From Ophiostoma sp. CBS 140.51 (Eukaryota; Ascomycota; Sordariomycetes; Ophiostomatales; Ophiostomataceae), in contig JANSLP010000003.1 of assembly GCA_029298735.1 (NCBI GenBank), forward strand, positions 62,001-126,000: DNA of 64,000 nucleotides, read 5' to 3'. The notes below the pieces were generated by a model. The model was given only the letters and a program-made list of their open reading frames with translations. It did not search any database and was not told the origin of the DNA. Position numbers and translations under genes: made by a program. The number at the start of each line of letters is the position of its first letter. The stretch's first letter is position 1. This document shows positions 46,704-57,774 of this stretch, in pieces.

Positions 46704-46712
46704 TATATATAG
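46704..46712 (+). promoter_or_regulatory. TATA box of the alcohol dehydrogenase gene
   Basis: TATATATAG lies 183 bases before the ATG at 46895, just after a run of CTCC-type repeats (AACTCTCC, AAGTTCTCCC). A strong TATA with a G-poor, C-rich leader fits a highly expressed metabolic gene. A seven-codon upstream frame at 46735-46755 may or may not fall inside the transcript. Confidence 0.6.
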
Positions 46713-46861
46713 TTGAGCTTGCCGCCACTCGAGGATGGGGATGGTTCTTTCTTGACTCTCCAGACCCAAACACTCTCATCACCACTTGACTGCCATCTAC
46801 AAAAGCCAAAGCAGCTTCGTATACAAACAACTCTTCTCTTACCTTTATACCCAATCACCCA

Positions 46862-46888
46862 CCAACCCCCAACCCCCAACCCCCAACC
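46862..46888 (+). repeat. CCAACCC short tandem repeat in the alcohol dehydrogenase leader
   Basis: Four near-identical CCAACCC units end six bases before the ATG. They make the leader almost free of G and so unlikely to fold, which is common in strongly translated fungal mRNAs. Confidence 0.7.
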
Positions 46889-46894
46889 ATCAAA

Positions 46895-48095
46895 ATGTCT
46901 ATCCCTACCGAGCAGTGGGCGCAGGTCGTCGAGGAGACCGGCAAGAGTGAGTAGCAACCTCCCAAAGCCCCTTTTCTTCACCAATGCCTCCCCACGAAGG
47001 TCAATGGCAGAAAATCGTTGCCATTGAGCCTCCAGGAGAGCGTCAACAATAGCCTCGCGAGCCTGAGCTTATTTGCTAACCCACACCCTTCCAGTGCCCA
47101 CCTACAAGAAGATTCCCGTTGGCAAGCCCGGCCCCAACGAGGTCCTGATCAACATCAAGTACTCTGGTGTGTGCCACACTGATCTGCACGCCGTTTTGGG
47201 CGACTGGCCCCTGCCCACCAAGCTGCCCCTGGTCGGTGGCCACGAGGGAGCCGGTGTCGTCGTTGCCCGCGGCGAGCTGGTCAAGGATGTCGCGATTGGC
47301 GACCACGTCGGTGTGAAGTGGATCAACGGCTCTTGCCTGTCGTGCTCTTTCTGTCGCCAGATGGACGAGCCCCTCTGCGAGAAGGCCACGCTCTCCGGCT
47401 ACACCGTTGACGGCTCCTTCCAGCAGTACGCCCTGGCCAACGCTGACCACGTTGCCCGCATCCCCAAGGACCTCGACCTCGAGGCCATTTCCCCCGTCCT
47501 GTGCGCCGGTATTACTGTCTACAAGGGCCTGAAGGAGTCGGGCGCTCGCCCTGGCCAGCACGTCGCCATTGTCGGTGCCGGTGGCGGTCTCGGCAACATG
47601 GCCATCCAGTACGCCAAGGCCATGGGTCTGCACGTCATTGCCATCGATGGCGGTGACGACAAGCGCGACAACACCCTGGCTCTGGGCGCTAAGACTTTCG
47701 TCGACTTCACCAAGAGCAAGGACATCGTCGCCGAGGTCAAGGCCGCCACCCCCGACGGCCACGGCCCCCAGGCCGTCATCCTCCTGGCCGTCACCGAGAA
47801 GCCCTTCCAGCAGGCTACTCAGTACGTCCGCCCCCACGGCACCGTCATCTGCATCGGTTTGCCCGCCAACGCATACATCAAGGCTGCCGTTTTCGAGACT
47901 GTCATCCGCATGGTCACCATCAAGGGCTCCTACGTCGGTAACCGCCAGGACACCGCCGAGGCCATCGACTTCTTTGCCCGTGGCCTGATCAAGGCTCCCT
48001 ACAAGACCGTCGGCCTCAGCGAGCTGTCCAAGGTCTACGAGCTCATGCACGCCGGCAAGGTTGTCGGCCGCTACGTCGTCGACACCAGCAAATAA
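46895..48095 (+). CDS. zinc-dependent alcohol dehydrogenase (fermentative ADH1 type)
   Basis: Two exons, 46895-46946 and 47095-48095. The 148-nt intron has donor GTGAGT, a CTAAC branch site and acceptor CAG; the product is 350 residues, the usual size for cytosolic tetrameric yeast-type ADH. Catalytic zinc ligands are Cys44 (GVCHTDLH), His67 (GGHEGAG) and the Cys of SPVLCAGITVY (about 154). The structural zinc site is the four-Cys loop GSCLSCSFCRQMDEPLC (about 98-112). The NAD fold has VGAGGGLG (about 176-183). There is no mitochondrial presequence, so it is cytosolic. It interconverts acetaldehyde and ethanol with NADH. Codon use is strongly biased to C-ending codons, as expected for an abundant enzyme. 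The promoter TATA and C-rich leader agree. Confidence 0.96.
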
Positions 48096-50463
48096 GCGTC
48101 TCTCCCACGATTTACATGGCAGTGCGCTTGTTTGCGTTGACCCCTTTCCGCTTCGCTTGATTTCTCTTACGCCCTGCGGATAAGTCTTTTTCTCTTTTGT
48201 TTCTTTTTGTTTGTGTGCTGTTTTTGGGTGTGATTGGATCCGGAGTTGAAGTGAGCGTTGGGCGGGCTGTTGTGCTGTGAAAAACAAACAAGTCTGGAAA
48301 AACAAATTGGGTTTTAGATTTATTTGTGATGTTGGCGCGAAGGGGTGAGCAAATGATGACGGCATATTTAGATGTGAGCATTTTGGGAGCGAGGAAGTTT
48401 TTTGATAGTACGGCAGCTTTTTATCAGGCAATCTTTGAAAAGACCTGAATAAGAATATAAATTGCACTTGAAACCCCCCTTCGATTCCACCGATTGACAA
48501 CCGTGAACGAAAAAAAACGAGCATCGACATAAAAACGACGAAACAAAAGAGGGCAAAAAGACAAAGGTACGAGCAAAAGCAAAACAGGTTCTCACCGTCT
48601 CTCTAGCCTCAAATTTGGTATAAGTGGAGGCTGACCCATTTCTCCACTGCAGATCACTCAGCCTCGCATCCAGTGAACAAGAAACGAACAAAAGAGCTCC
48701 GCCCAGCTTGAAGCTCCAAGCTTTCATCCCTTGAGTTGACAAACCCAGTCACAAATCTTAAACACCCGTCGAATCCTTCGCCTCATGAGCCATCGAATAA
48801 TTGATTTTGCGAGCGGTCGGGCCGTTTCGATCGCGAGATCTCAAAAGTCTCAAGCTCCGAGCTCTGATCGAACGACATGTGTCTCCTTCCCAATAACGCC
48901 CATCGGCGAAATGTCACGCGACGGCCCTGCAGTCGCCTCACCTCAACCTCACCTCATTGCGACACACGATACTATTTTTAACTGTTTCCCACAACCTTTA
49001 CATTTCCTTCATTTTTGATTATTTTCTTAATCCCGTTTCTTTTTTTATTGTTTTCCATCTGCATTCTTCATTTTTGACGTCTTGTATTGACCGGTTGAAA
49101 GGGCGAGCACTCTGAGCGACAACAAAGCCATGTCCGACAAAGCGGGACACCGGCGATAATCGTCCACCCTCCTTTCCTCGACCAACCCAGCGTTGTGAAC
49201 GACGGCCCCCGACTTCCTTCCATACCTCCCCAGACCGACCGTCTGAGAAGCCTCGACTGCCCTCCGACCCGCTACGAGCACAACCGAATACGCTTGCTTG
49301 CCAAATTTCACCTCCCTCCCACCACCTGACGAGACTCTCTGCGCAACTGAGGCCGTGACATAAAAGAGCTGGAAGAAAGAAGGAAGATGATACAAGGCTG
49401 AAAAAAGGGAAAAGAGGGACTGGAGCACGGAGACAGAAAAAACTGAAAGATGGAAAAGAAACAAGTGAAGCATGGCGTTGGCATTATAGTGATATAAGAA
49501 AAAAGAACACTGACATGAGATATAAGGCTTAGCAAATTTGTCCATCGGCCGGATATTGAGAGAGAGAAGCGAAAGTCATGAGAATGGCTAGAGCAGGCAT
49601 GGAGAAGTAGGCAGGCGAAGAAAACAAAACGGTTGCTTCAGTGGAAAAGTATCTGACAGCTGACGATAAGGAGAACGTAACATCGTGAGAAGGGGACAGC
49701 GAGCGCACGCGAATATGGTATTAGGGCGAACAAAAAGAGAGGAGACAAAACGAAGAAAACGAAGAGAAAGCAATGGCATAATTAATACTGTTTTTAATAA
49801 CCATGGAGGTCCAAAGAAAGTGGGTGTGCTAAACAAACGATTTTTTGAAGACATCATTTTAAAAAGAAAGTCGTAATAGTAAAAGATTTGACATGAAACT
49901 GAAAGAGAAAGAAGCAGGACAAATACGAGACTCGATAGAAAGAAGAGAAGGGAGATAATGAAGAATTCAGAGAAAGGAAGAATAAGAAAAGCACGAAAGA
50001 AAGCTGCGCCTTCATGAGCCGGCCGGATCAAGGCGACTGAGAGGGGAAAATGGCATCATTTTTGGTTTGAAAAGAAAAGACTGGATAAGAAACGAAGGAA
50101 CGAAACACAGAGAAGTCAAATAAACACAGAAAACAATGGGACAGCCGCATAGAAAGTGACAGAAACAACTCGTGAGAAGAAGACAGAAACGATGAGGTCG
50201 TGAGAAGAAAGCAAAGACAGAAGATGCACAGCACAACTGATTTTTTTAACCCTTACTCCTAATGAAAGACAAAAAGACAGACCTAGTGAAAAAGGGATAA
50301 GAAAAACAAGTGTGAGGCACAAGACCAAACACCGAAACAAAAAATGGCATTTCCCGTGTCAAACAAAATTTGTGTCGACAGTCTTAATGGCCATGACAGT
50401 GCATGCCGACGCCCGGCTTCATTTCATCACCATCTGTGGACTTCACGTGCGCTTCGCCGAATC
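48096..50463. other. gene-free stretch with strong strand asymmetry
   Basis: The ADH 3' flank lies at about 48100-48450. From about 49330 to 50340 the plus strand is almost all purine plus T-poor sequence, so the transcript of the RNA-binding gene on the minus strand would have a U/C-rich 3' flank of about 1 kb. Frames there are Phe/Leu/Ser runs, not genes. Confidence 0.5.
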
Positions 50464-51904
50464 CTATTGGCGACCACCACCGTTGTGTCTCATGCCGCCG
50501 TACTGCGGGAAGTATTGCGTCGGTGTGCCGGGGTAGGGGCCGGGAGCCTGGGCATTCTGCGGACTGTAGGCCTGCTGCTGCTGCTGCTGCTGGCCCTGGG
50601 AGGGATCGAAGCCACCCTGGGCGTTGGGAGTCTTGTCCTTACCCCACTGTATTTGTTAGCTGTCTGCGACGCGAAATAGATAGTTTTGATTTCCAGGTGG
50701 ACTTACGCTGCACTTCAGGGGACGGCCGTTGACGTTGTAGCCGTTCAGCTGGCAGATGGCCATGGCGGCGTTCTCGTGGGTGTCGAGCTTGATGAAAGCA
50801 AAACCGCGGTCCGACTGGAACCGGGACTCCACCACATAGCCGAAGTTCTGGAACAGAGGAACCAGGTCGTTCTGGGTCGTGTAGGGCGTCAGGTTGCCGA
50901 CGTAGCACGTCGTCTGCCAGGCTGGGGTCTGGTTCACCACCATGTCGTAGCTATTGACACCGTGGGTAGGGAAGTGATGGTGGCCGAAAGGAGTGGTGGG
51001 AGTCATGCCCATCTGCTGCATGGCCTGTTGCTGAGCCATTGACGGCTGGCCCTTCTGGTTGGCCCAGTTGCAGCGGATGGCACGGGAGCCGAGCCACTCA
51101 CCGTCCATGCTGCTCAGAGCCTTCTCGGCCTCCGGGCGGTCGCGGAAAGCAACAAAACCGTAGCCACGCGAACGGCCAGTCTTCATGTCCCACATGACAC
51201 GTGCCTCCGAAACAGAGCCGAACTGAGCGAAAGCCTGCGTAAGGATCTCGTCATTGACCTCGTTGGACAGGTCACCAACGAAAATATGGAAGTGACCGGA
51301 GGTGTCCTCCTTGCCCGTCGTGTTGGCCTGGTAGGCCCAGTTCACGCGGATCTCCTATATAGTGAACCCAGGTTAGTTCTGAACACGCCCATACTCAGTT
51401 CTTCCCTCGTACACAGCATACATACCGACTGGTGAACTCTGCGACCGTTCAGGGTCTGCATGGCGCGCTCAGCTGCGCCAGGGTCGTCGTACTCAATGAA
51501 GCCGTAGTTGAAGCCCTTGGCCTGTATATGATTAGCGATTGTACGTCAAATTGTATATGTAGATCCACAGGGAAAGGTTGCCTCACATTCTTGTCGGGGA
51601 TAATCTTGACGTTCTGGACGTGGCCAGTCGTCTCGAAGATCTGGCGGAGGACGTCCTCCGTGACCCGCTGGTCGAGACCGCCCACATAAAGGGCCCGCTT
51701 GTTGGGTTCCGGGGCCGAGCGGCGGGCAAAAGCAGCGGCGCTGGTGGGGGACATCAGGCCGCCCTTGTCGCCACCAATGGGTGAGGTGATGGCGGTAGGG
51801 ATGGGGTTGTTGTTCTGCGGAATGTGGAGCGGGGCCGGGGCCATGTGGCCCTGGTTGTTGCCATTCTGGCCGTTGTTCTGCTGCTGGGAGGCGGTGTCGG
51901 CCAT
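50464..51904 (-). CDS. pub1: Pub1/TIA-1-like RNA-binding protein with three RRMs
   Basis: Four exons on the minus strand: 51587-51904, 51426-51521, 50707-51354 and 50464-50646, giving 414 residues. Introns of 65, 71 and 60 nt have GT-AG ends, all in phase 0. The order is an Asn/Gln-rich start, RRM1 at about 71-142 (ALYVGGL; the other RNP motif GFNYGFIEY comes from exon 2), RRM2 at about 160-236 (HIFVGDL, RGYGFVAF), RRM3 at about 286-354 (CYVGNL, RGFAFIKL) and a Gln/Tyr/Pro-rich prion-like tail. This three-RRM order with a Q-rich C-terminus is that of Pub1 and TIA-1, which bind U-rich mRNA, control stability and enter stress granules. The gene lies in unusually long pyrimidine-rich flanks. Confidence 0.94.
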
Positions 51905-54900
51905 TGTGACTGAATTTTCTGCAACGGCCGTAATAGTTTGTAACGATTGTTTAAATTGACAAAGGTAAGTCGTCAAGGTTCGTAAAATTCGTGAGATGGG
52001 AGAAGATATGGAACAAAAAGCTCGACAGTCGACGTTAAATCGTAAGGGAGGGGAAAATATGAAAAAGGATCCGACCGAAAAAGCGACAAGCGACAAGGCT
52101 GAAAGTTGGGGTATAAGACACGAAGCCTAAGGAACCGACGAGGAAACTGAAACAAACTGTCGTGTGTTAGCTAAAGAAGCATTCGAGGGAGATCGCGTGG
52201 GCCGATAGGCCACCACGACTGGAGATGTCCAGACCGGAAAAAGGAAGAAAAAAAGCAATCGTGAGAGGATGCGAAAGGTGACCCAGAGCCAGCCAGGGGA
52301 GGGGAGTAGAGAAGACTGTGAGGTGCTGATATTGACATCGAATGTGGACTTACGAGAACCGAAGAGTCTTGACGGAGGGAAGGGCAACAAAGGAAAGCTT
52401 GTAGCTTGTAGCTCGAAGCTAAAGGCCGTGGAGGAGGTTGCTCGAGAGAGAGACGAGGTCGAAAGTTATCACGGGCACTAGAGAACTAGTGCGAGAAGGA
52501 GGAACGCCGACGCCGACAAAGCAAGGAGACCTGGTGCAATGGAAGAGTGAGGAGACGGAGACGACAGCTGGTGAGCTCAACAGACGCAAGGGGACAAGGC
52601 GATGGGGGGAAAAAGCGACAAGCAACAGGCGAATGCGACCGGTCAAGAAAGTGAGAAGTTGGAGCGAAGAGGGGAAAGGAGAAAAGGTTCAGAAGAAGAT
52701 AAGCGGCGAGAAGAGAGACAAGTGGAAATTCGTCAAGGGCAAGGGAAAAATAAGGGAATAGCGAAGCCGAAACAAGGAGGGGACAGCAAAATGAAAAGGG
52801 GTGCGCGAGTCCGCTGGAAAAGAAACTGAAGCAGCAGGGCCGGACAAAACAAAAAAAAGGAGATGGAGGCTTTTGTTTCTTGGAGTGAGGAAGAAGAGAA
52901 AAGGCGGAGGAGGGAGAGAAGAAGGGTAGGAGTAGAAGATGCGAGAGGAGAAAGTGGGTGGAGAGCGAGAAAAAAGAGAGGAAGGGACAAGGGACGGTAA
53001 ATTGTGAGTAAAATCCTTATAAAAGGTGTAAGAGGCAAGAGCAGTAGGCAAGTAGGAGGTGGGCAGGAGCCAGCGAAGCACAGGCAAATGGATGATGCTG
53101 GGCAGAGAGAAGACACGAGGGACGCGCTGCCGTGTGTGCGTCTGCTTGTGTTCCCAGAATGACAGCAGGTGCAATGGTCCCTAGGCCTGACGGTTGCTTG
53201 CTTTGGCAGGCGTTGGCGGTCTTGGTGTCAGGGGAAAGGGGCCAAAAGGGAAAGCCCCTTGCGACGGTGGCCGGGCGGGACGCAGTTAGCGTGCTTCGCG
53301 TTGGTTCTAGCGGTGGGTAACTGAGCAGTTATTTAGGGGCAGGAAGGGGCGACGCGGCGGCAGTGGAGCTTCTAGCGGCGCCGGAAGCTGTCTTTTCTGT
53401 GGCGGCCGTTGAAGACAGCTGGCTCCTGGCGGCGCTGGATTTGATGTTTGCGCAGAGATGTTCGCTGCAATGCATACTGAGCATAGACGAGGTGCAGAAG
53501 GATGCGTATACAGCCTTTCTTCTTTCTTTTTCTGCGACGCCTCGAGAAAGACTACGTTGGGCTTCGAGTACATGCGGCTCCAGTGACGCTGTCTGGCCAC
53601 AGAGAGATGACAACAGATATACATCTAAGCGCCTCTAGCACAATGGTATCTTGCCAAAGGCAGGCTGGCAAGTCAGGCAACAAGGCAACAGCGGGCAGAG
53701 CAAGCTCGAGTTTGGACGACAAGCCTGTTTTGCGTGCTGTGCCCAACGAACCCCGGCAGAGACCAGCCAATCTCTTGTGTGCTTCGTTCCATGGTTGCCG
53801 TCTCTTGTCTTTTCTTCCTGCACCCCTCCATCCTAGATTTCTGTTTTTTTGTCGTCTGCTCATTCAAGGGATTTGGGGGGCGGTCCTCAATGTGCCCTTT
53901 TCTCCCACTGAACGGCTTGCATATGGTCCACTTTTTTGTGAACGTCGTCATGTGATTGGCCTACACACAAAGTCCCAACCGTTTAAATTCGAACGGCAAG
54001 CACAATGAGACATCCCACCACGCTGTCAATGGGCGGCCTGTCTTTTTCTTCTTCTTTTTTTTCTTTTTTTTTCTTCGGCGGTCAAGATACATTGTCCTCC
54101 GGGCCTTGTCTTCCTACCCCCGAAAGTGGACAAAGGCACGCGCAAAAATAAGACGCCAGGGGTCCAAAGAGTCCAAGAGTTTTCTCAGTTACTCCGTACA
54201 ATGGCACGGCCTTGCAGGGCAGTCATTTTGAAATAAGAAAGGGGGGAAGGAGAGAGGCCCGGAATAGCAATAGGGGAACTAGGGGATGCAGAGAATGCCA
54301 CTAACGACACCCGAGACGCTACACGGGCCATGTTCATCTGGTCTGAGGTTGGTGTTGGAGATAGATTCCGACAGATCAACACACCGGTCACGTCATGGGC
54401 GCCTGCCGTTGCTAGACGAGACCACACACTTTCCGATTGAGGACGCTTTGATAAGGTCGCTGGACCAGGAAAAAACGACTGGCATAGCTGCATCTTGCAA
54501 GAAAGAATCCGTCGGCCATGTACCTGCTAAGCTCCTTCCCACACTCGCATGCTCCTGACCCCCGTCTAATATGCTCCTGCTTTTTCTGCATCGTCTTTCA
54601 CCGCCTGGAAGGCGCGAAACTTCCTTGGCGAGAAGTACCAACCAGTGCGCTGTTTTTCAGTGGCCAGTTCTTGTCATAAAACAAGGTTTGCAGGCTGAAT
54701 GCTTCTTTAAATTATGTGGAGTGACCCATCTCGCCGTCGAATGGTGAATAATAGGAGGTCTCGAATAGGGCTGTTGAGACGAGATAGCTTCTTGAACCCA
54801 AACGCCCAAAAACCTCTAAACTGCTAGCGAGCATCACCTTCAGTATTTTAGGCGACGGAAACTACCGGTGGGCCTGTGCCATACAGTGCAGGGTGCTTAC

Positions 54901-55248
54901 ACACTGTATTTTCCCACTGGCCATCCGAAAGTCGTCCAAGGCTACAGGGCACACGTGCTAATGCGCTTAAGGACTCCGCGCGGGGAAGGAGCTCCCGAAG
55001 GCACTTCCACAGCCTCCTTCCTACTGGCTGGCGCGCCAAAGCCCGTCCCAAAACCAGCGACCGCAAAATCCGTTATGCATCGCGACTCCCTTTCTTGGAT
55101 TGCGACCTCCTATCACCAACCTCGGCGAACAGCGGTGAACGACGACAGCCCCCATTGCCCACCGCGATCACTGGTCGCCGACCCCATCCTCTCTAGTTCG
55201 ATTGCCGGCCACGCCCTTCGATTGCTGTCACCGCCATTGCCCGCTGTG
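51905..55248. other. gene-free stretch (3.3 kb) with a long pyrimidine-rich PUB1 leader/promoter
   Basis: From about 52250 to 53010 the plus strand is purine-rich (GAAGAG, GGAAAAG blocks), so the minus strand, in which PUB1 is read, is a C/T tract of about 750 bases. The frame at 52689-53174 is that tract translated. A poly(T) patch lies at about 54040-54075. The region before 55249 is the leader of the next gene. No gene is supported. Confidence 0.5.
54040..54075. repeat. T-rich homopolymer patch
   Basis: A run of T interrupted by single C residues (TTCTTC and eight- to nine-T tracts). Non-coding. Confidence 0.75.
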
Positions 55249-57213
55249 ATGGCGGCCCAACAAGCGCCGCGCAACCAGGCGGCGCTCGATATGCTGTCGC
55301 AGACTTTGGGCGAAGTTGTACGTTCTCCCTCTATCTCTTTAGACTTCTACGATACAACTCTAACACTCCTTGGCAGCTCATTCACGCCGGCAAAGCCATC
55401 CGCGCACAGGCTAAGAATGGTCGTAAGGTCGTCGGTGCCCTCAGCGCCGCCAAGATCAGCGATGCGAACACCCAGTTCAACTCGACTCTCGACAGCATAG
55501 AGACAGATATTGTGAGTGATGAGGGCATGCATAACGTACTTTACCACCAAGGCCCTGCTAACAGCCCAGCTCCGTGCAAAGGCCACGCTGCGCCGCGACC
55601 TGGATCTCCTTCGTGCTCAAAAGAGTGTCGCCGCTTCCGTATCCGCCGCCGCCAACAACAACACCAAGAAGGAGTCAACGTCGAACGGAACACCGGCCTT
55701 CAGCCAAGCGCCCGCCGCTGCTATGGACATTGACATGGAGGAACCACCGAAACCGGCGGCTGCTGTTAAGATTAAGACCGAGCTCGCAGACGTGTCCAGT
55801 TCCAACAGCAATGGCAACGGCAGCGGCAACACACCTGCAGGCGGCGCAGCAGCAGCAGCAGCCATGGCGCCTTTTCCAAATATGGACCTGGACTCGCCCA
55901 TGGCCACGGCATCGCTAGCGACACTAGGGGCCGTCTCCATGCAGGCCTCGAGCTCTAATAAGTCCGGAGCACCCACACCACAGGCTGGCCCGCCGTCCAC
56001 CAAATCGCCCGCCGTTAAGAAAGAGACGATTGTGCGGCCGCCACAGTTTGGCAAGCCGAACGCCTCAGCACCAAGCAGTACGGCCGGTGCTTCTCCTGCC
56101 AACGCGGCCGCCAATAAAGCACCTGCCCGGAAGCGGACAGTATCGCCGGCTGCCATGCGGGTGCCGTCTCCAGCAGCATCACGAGCGACTACCTCCCCCG
56201 CAGCAACCAAGGTGCCATCGCCTGTTCTTGTCAAGTCAGCAGCAGGATCGCCAGCCATCGGAAAAGCGTCGCCAGTGCCGACACCAGTGGTGGGTGGGGC
56301 TGGCGGTGCCAACAAGGCAATTTCACTGTCGTCGTCGTCGTCCTCGCCGTCTGTCACTGCCACATCGCCTGTCTTGACCAAAAAGTCTGCTGCTGCATCC
56401 GCTGCCTCGAGGTCGACACCACCTCTGAAATCGACGACACCCGTGCCTGCACCGCGTATCCCGACACCGATTACTGCTCCGGCTGTGAAGCCACCAGCCA
56501 CGACAGCTGTTGTACCGCCAGCGCCTGCTCCGGCGCCCGCTCCGGCACCAGCCCCCGTCCCTGACATGGAGGCCTCGTCCAACGACATTGACATGGACAA
56601 CTTCTTTGACCTTACGGGCCCTTCGGGTGACGATCCGTCCAATGCCGACTCCCTTGGGTTTACGAATATGCACTTCTCCCTAGTCCCTGTTGAGACGGAC
56701 GAGCAGGCGAAGCCCGTTCAACAGCCACCGATGACGTCGCAGCCTCCGCCAGTGCAAACTGCTGTGCCGGTACCACAAATACCCCAGGCGGCATCACAAC
56801 CGCACCAGCAGCCTTCCCAGCAGCAGCAGCAGCAACAACAAATGGATGACTCCGAGTTTGACGTTGAGAAATTTGCTGCCGACGCTGCTCAGAACCTGAT
56901 GATGGACACGGACTTTTCGTCGGCTCCGCCTGCCCAGCAACAATTCCAGATTCAGAAGCAGATCCAGCTTCAACAGCAGCAGAATCAGCCGCAACAACAA
57001 AGCCAGCCGCCGGCTCAGCAGCAGGCTTCTAATGATCTTCTTATGCCGGACGCAGGAGGGGTCGGTCTTCCTGGTGCCGACGGTGACGACCTTTTCAGCT
57101 TCATCAACGACGGAATGGAGGGTCTCGTGGACGACCCGACGACTAATTTCGACGAGCTGTATATGGGCGGCGGAGACTCGATTGACATTGACGACTACTT
57201 TGATACAGCCTAG
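55249..57213 (+). CDS. Q/P/A-rich nuclear-type protein, putative Mediator subunit (Med2-like)
   Basis: Three exons, 55249-55317, 55377-55511 and 55570-57213, giving 615 residues. Introns are 59 nt (GTACGT...CAG, branch CTAAC) and 58 nt (GTGAGT...CAG). The first 90 residues form the only helical, conserved-looking part: LDMLSQTLGEV, then a second helix, then a heptad-like segment SIETDILRAKATLRRDLDLL. The rest is low complexity: Ala/Ser/Pro repeats (residues about 110-355), then Gln-rich (about 400-500), with short acidic patches. Two of those, NDIDMDNFFDL (about 360) and the C-terminal GDDLFSFIN...FDELY...DSIDIDDYFDTA, look like activation-domain motifs. The layout recalls fungal Med2, but that is an inference from the first 90 residues. 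A degenerate copy of the tail follows the stop. Confidence 0.8.
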
Positions 57214-57361
57214 TGTATTCCCGGTGCCGACGGCGACGATCTCTTCAGCTTTATTGAAGACGGAATAGAGGGTCTCGTGGACGACCCGACGATCAGCTTC
57301 GATGAGCTGTACATGGGGGTGGAGACTCAATCGACGTTATGACTACATTGATTCTGCTTAG
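57064..57361 (+). repeat. tandem duplication of the acidic C-terminal coding segment
   Basis: Unit 1 (57064-57213) is the last 50 codons of the gene above, including its TAG. Unit 2 (57214-57361) starts right after that TAG, aligns along its whole length and remains in the same frame for about 32 codons until one base is missing near 57320, after which a stop follows at 57338-57340. In those codons most differences between the units are synonymous. Confidence 0.9.
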
Positions 57362-57774
57362 GAGGGTCTTTGATTGCTGTGTTTCCAAGTTTGATAGACT
57401 GGGTGAACAGATTCCGGGAAAGGAGAGAGATACCAGACTGTGGATTGTTTTTACTATGCGCGGTGTTCTATATATTTATCGGGTGTTTTCATTTTCGGGT
57501 TTTCATTTGTTTCGTTTACTCATGCTGTTTTTTTTCTTGTTGGGCATACCGGCGTTTTTACCTACTGTAGGTATCCTGGGGAAAATGTTACTGTACTGTT
57601 TTCTTACTGTCTCATTCTGAAAGGTTTTGTTCTTTGGAACTCATTATTACCATGGGGTTATATATACACACAGATTTTATACGACGATATGAAAGGTAGC
57701 TTTTATGTGCACCTCCAAGACATCTTAAAAATCACGCCAAAGCGGGTTATATACATCAAACTTTACAACACCAT
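57362..57774. other. 3' flanks between the Mediator-like gene and the GH5 gene
   Basis: About 410 bases, T-rich on the plus strand, between two convergent genes. No gene is seen. Confidence 0.5.

Larger units (their letters stand above)
40984..46894. other. long gene-free stretch (5.9 kb) upstream of the alcohol dehydrogenase gene
   Basis: No supported gene. Frames up to about 220 residues exist on the minus strand but show no domain and mixed composition. A (TAA)n run lies near 43963-43980. The last 200 bases are the alcohol dehydrogenase leader, with CTCC/AAGT-type short repeats before the TATA box and CCAACCCCCAACCCCCAACC-type repeats just before the ATG. Confidence 0.55.

Noticed and set aside
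47076..48530. 484-residue open frame antisense to the alcohol dehydrogenase gene
   Set aside because: Codon bias towards C-ending codons removes stops from this opposing frame; the product has only repetitive Asp/Gly/Leu sequence and no domain, and the ADH on the other strand is certain.
52689..53174. 161-residue Ser/Pro/Leu/Phe-rich frame upstream of PUB1
   Set aside because: It is the translated C/T tract; the low complexity comes from the DNA composition.
55617..56642. 341-residue frame antisense to the Med2-like gene
   Set aside because: Ala/Gly/Asp low complexity produced by the Ala/Pro/Ser repeats of the real gene.
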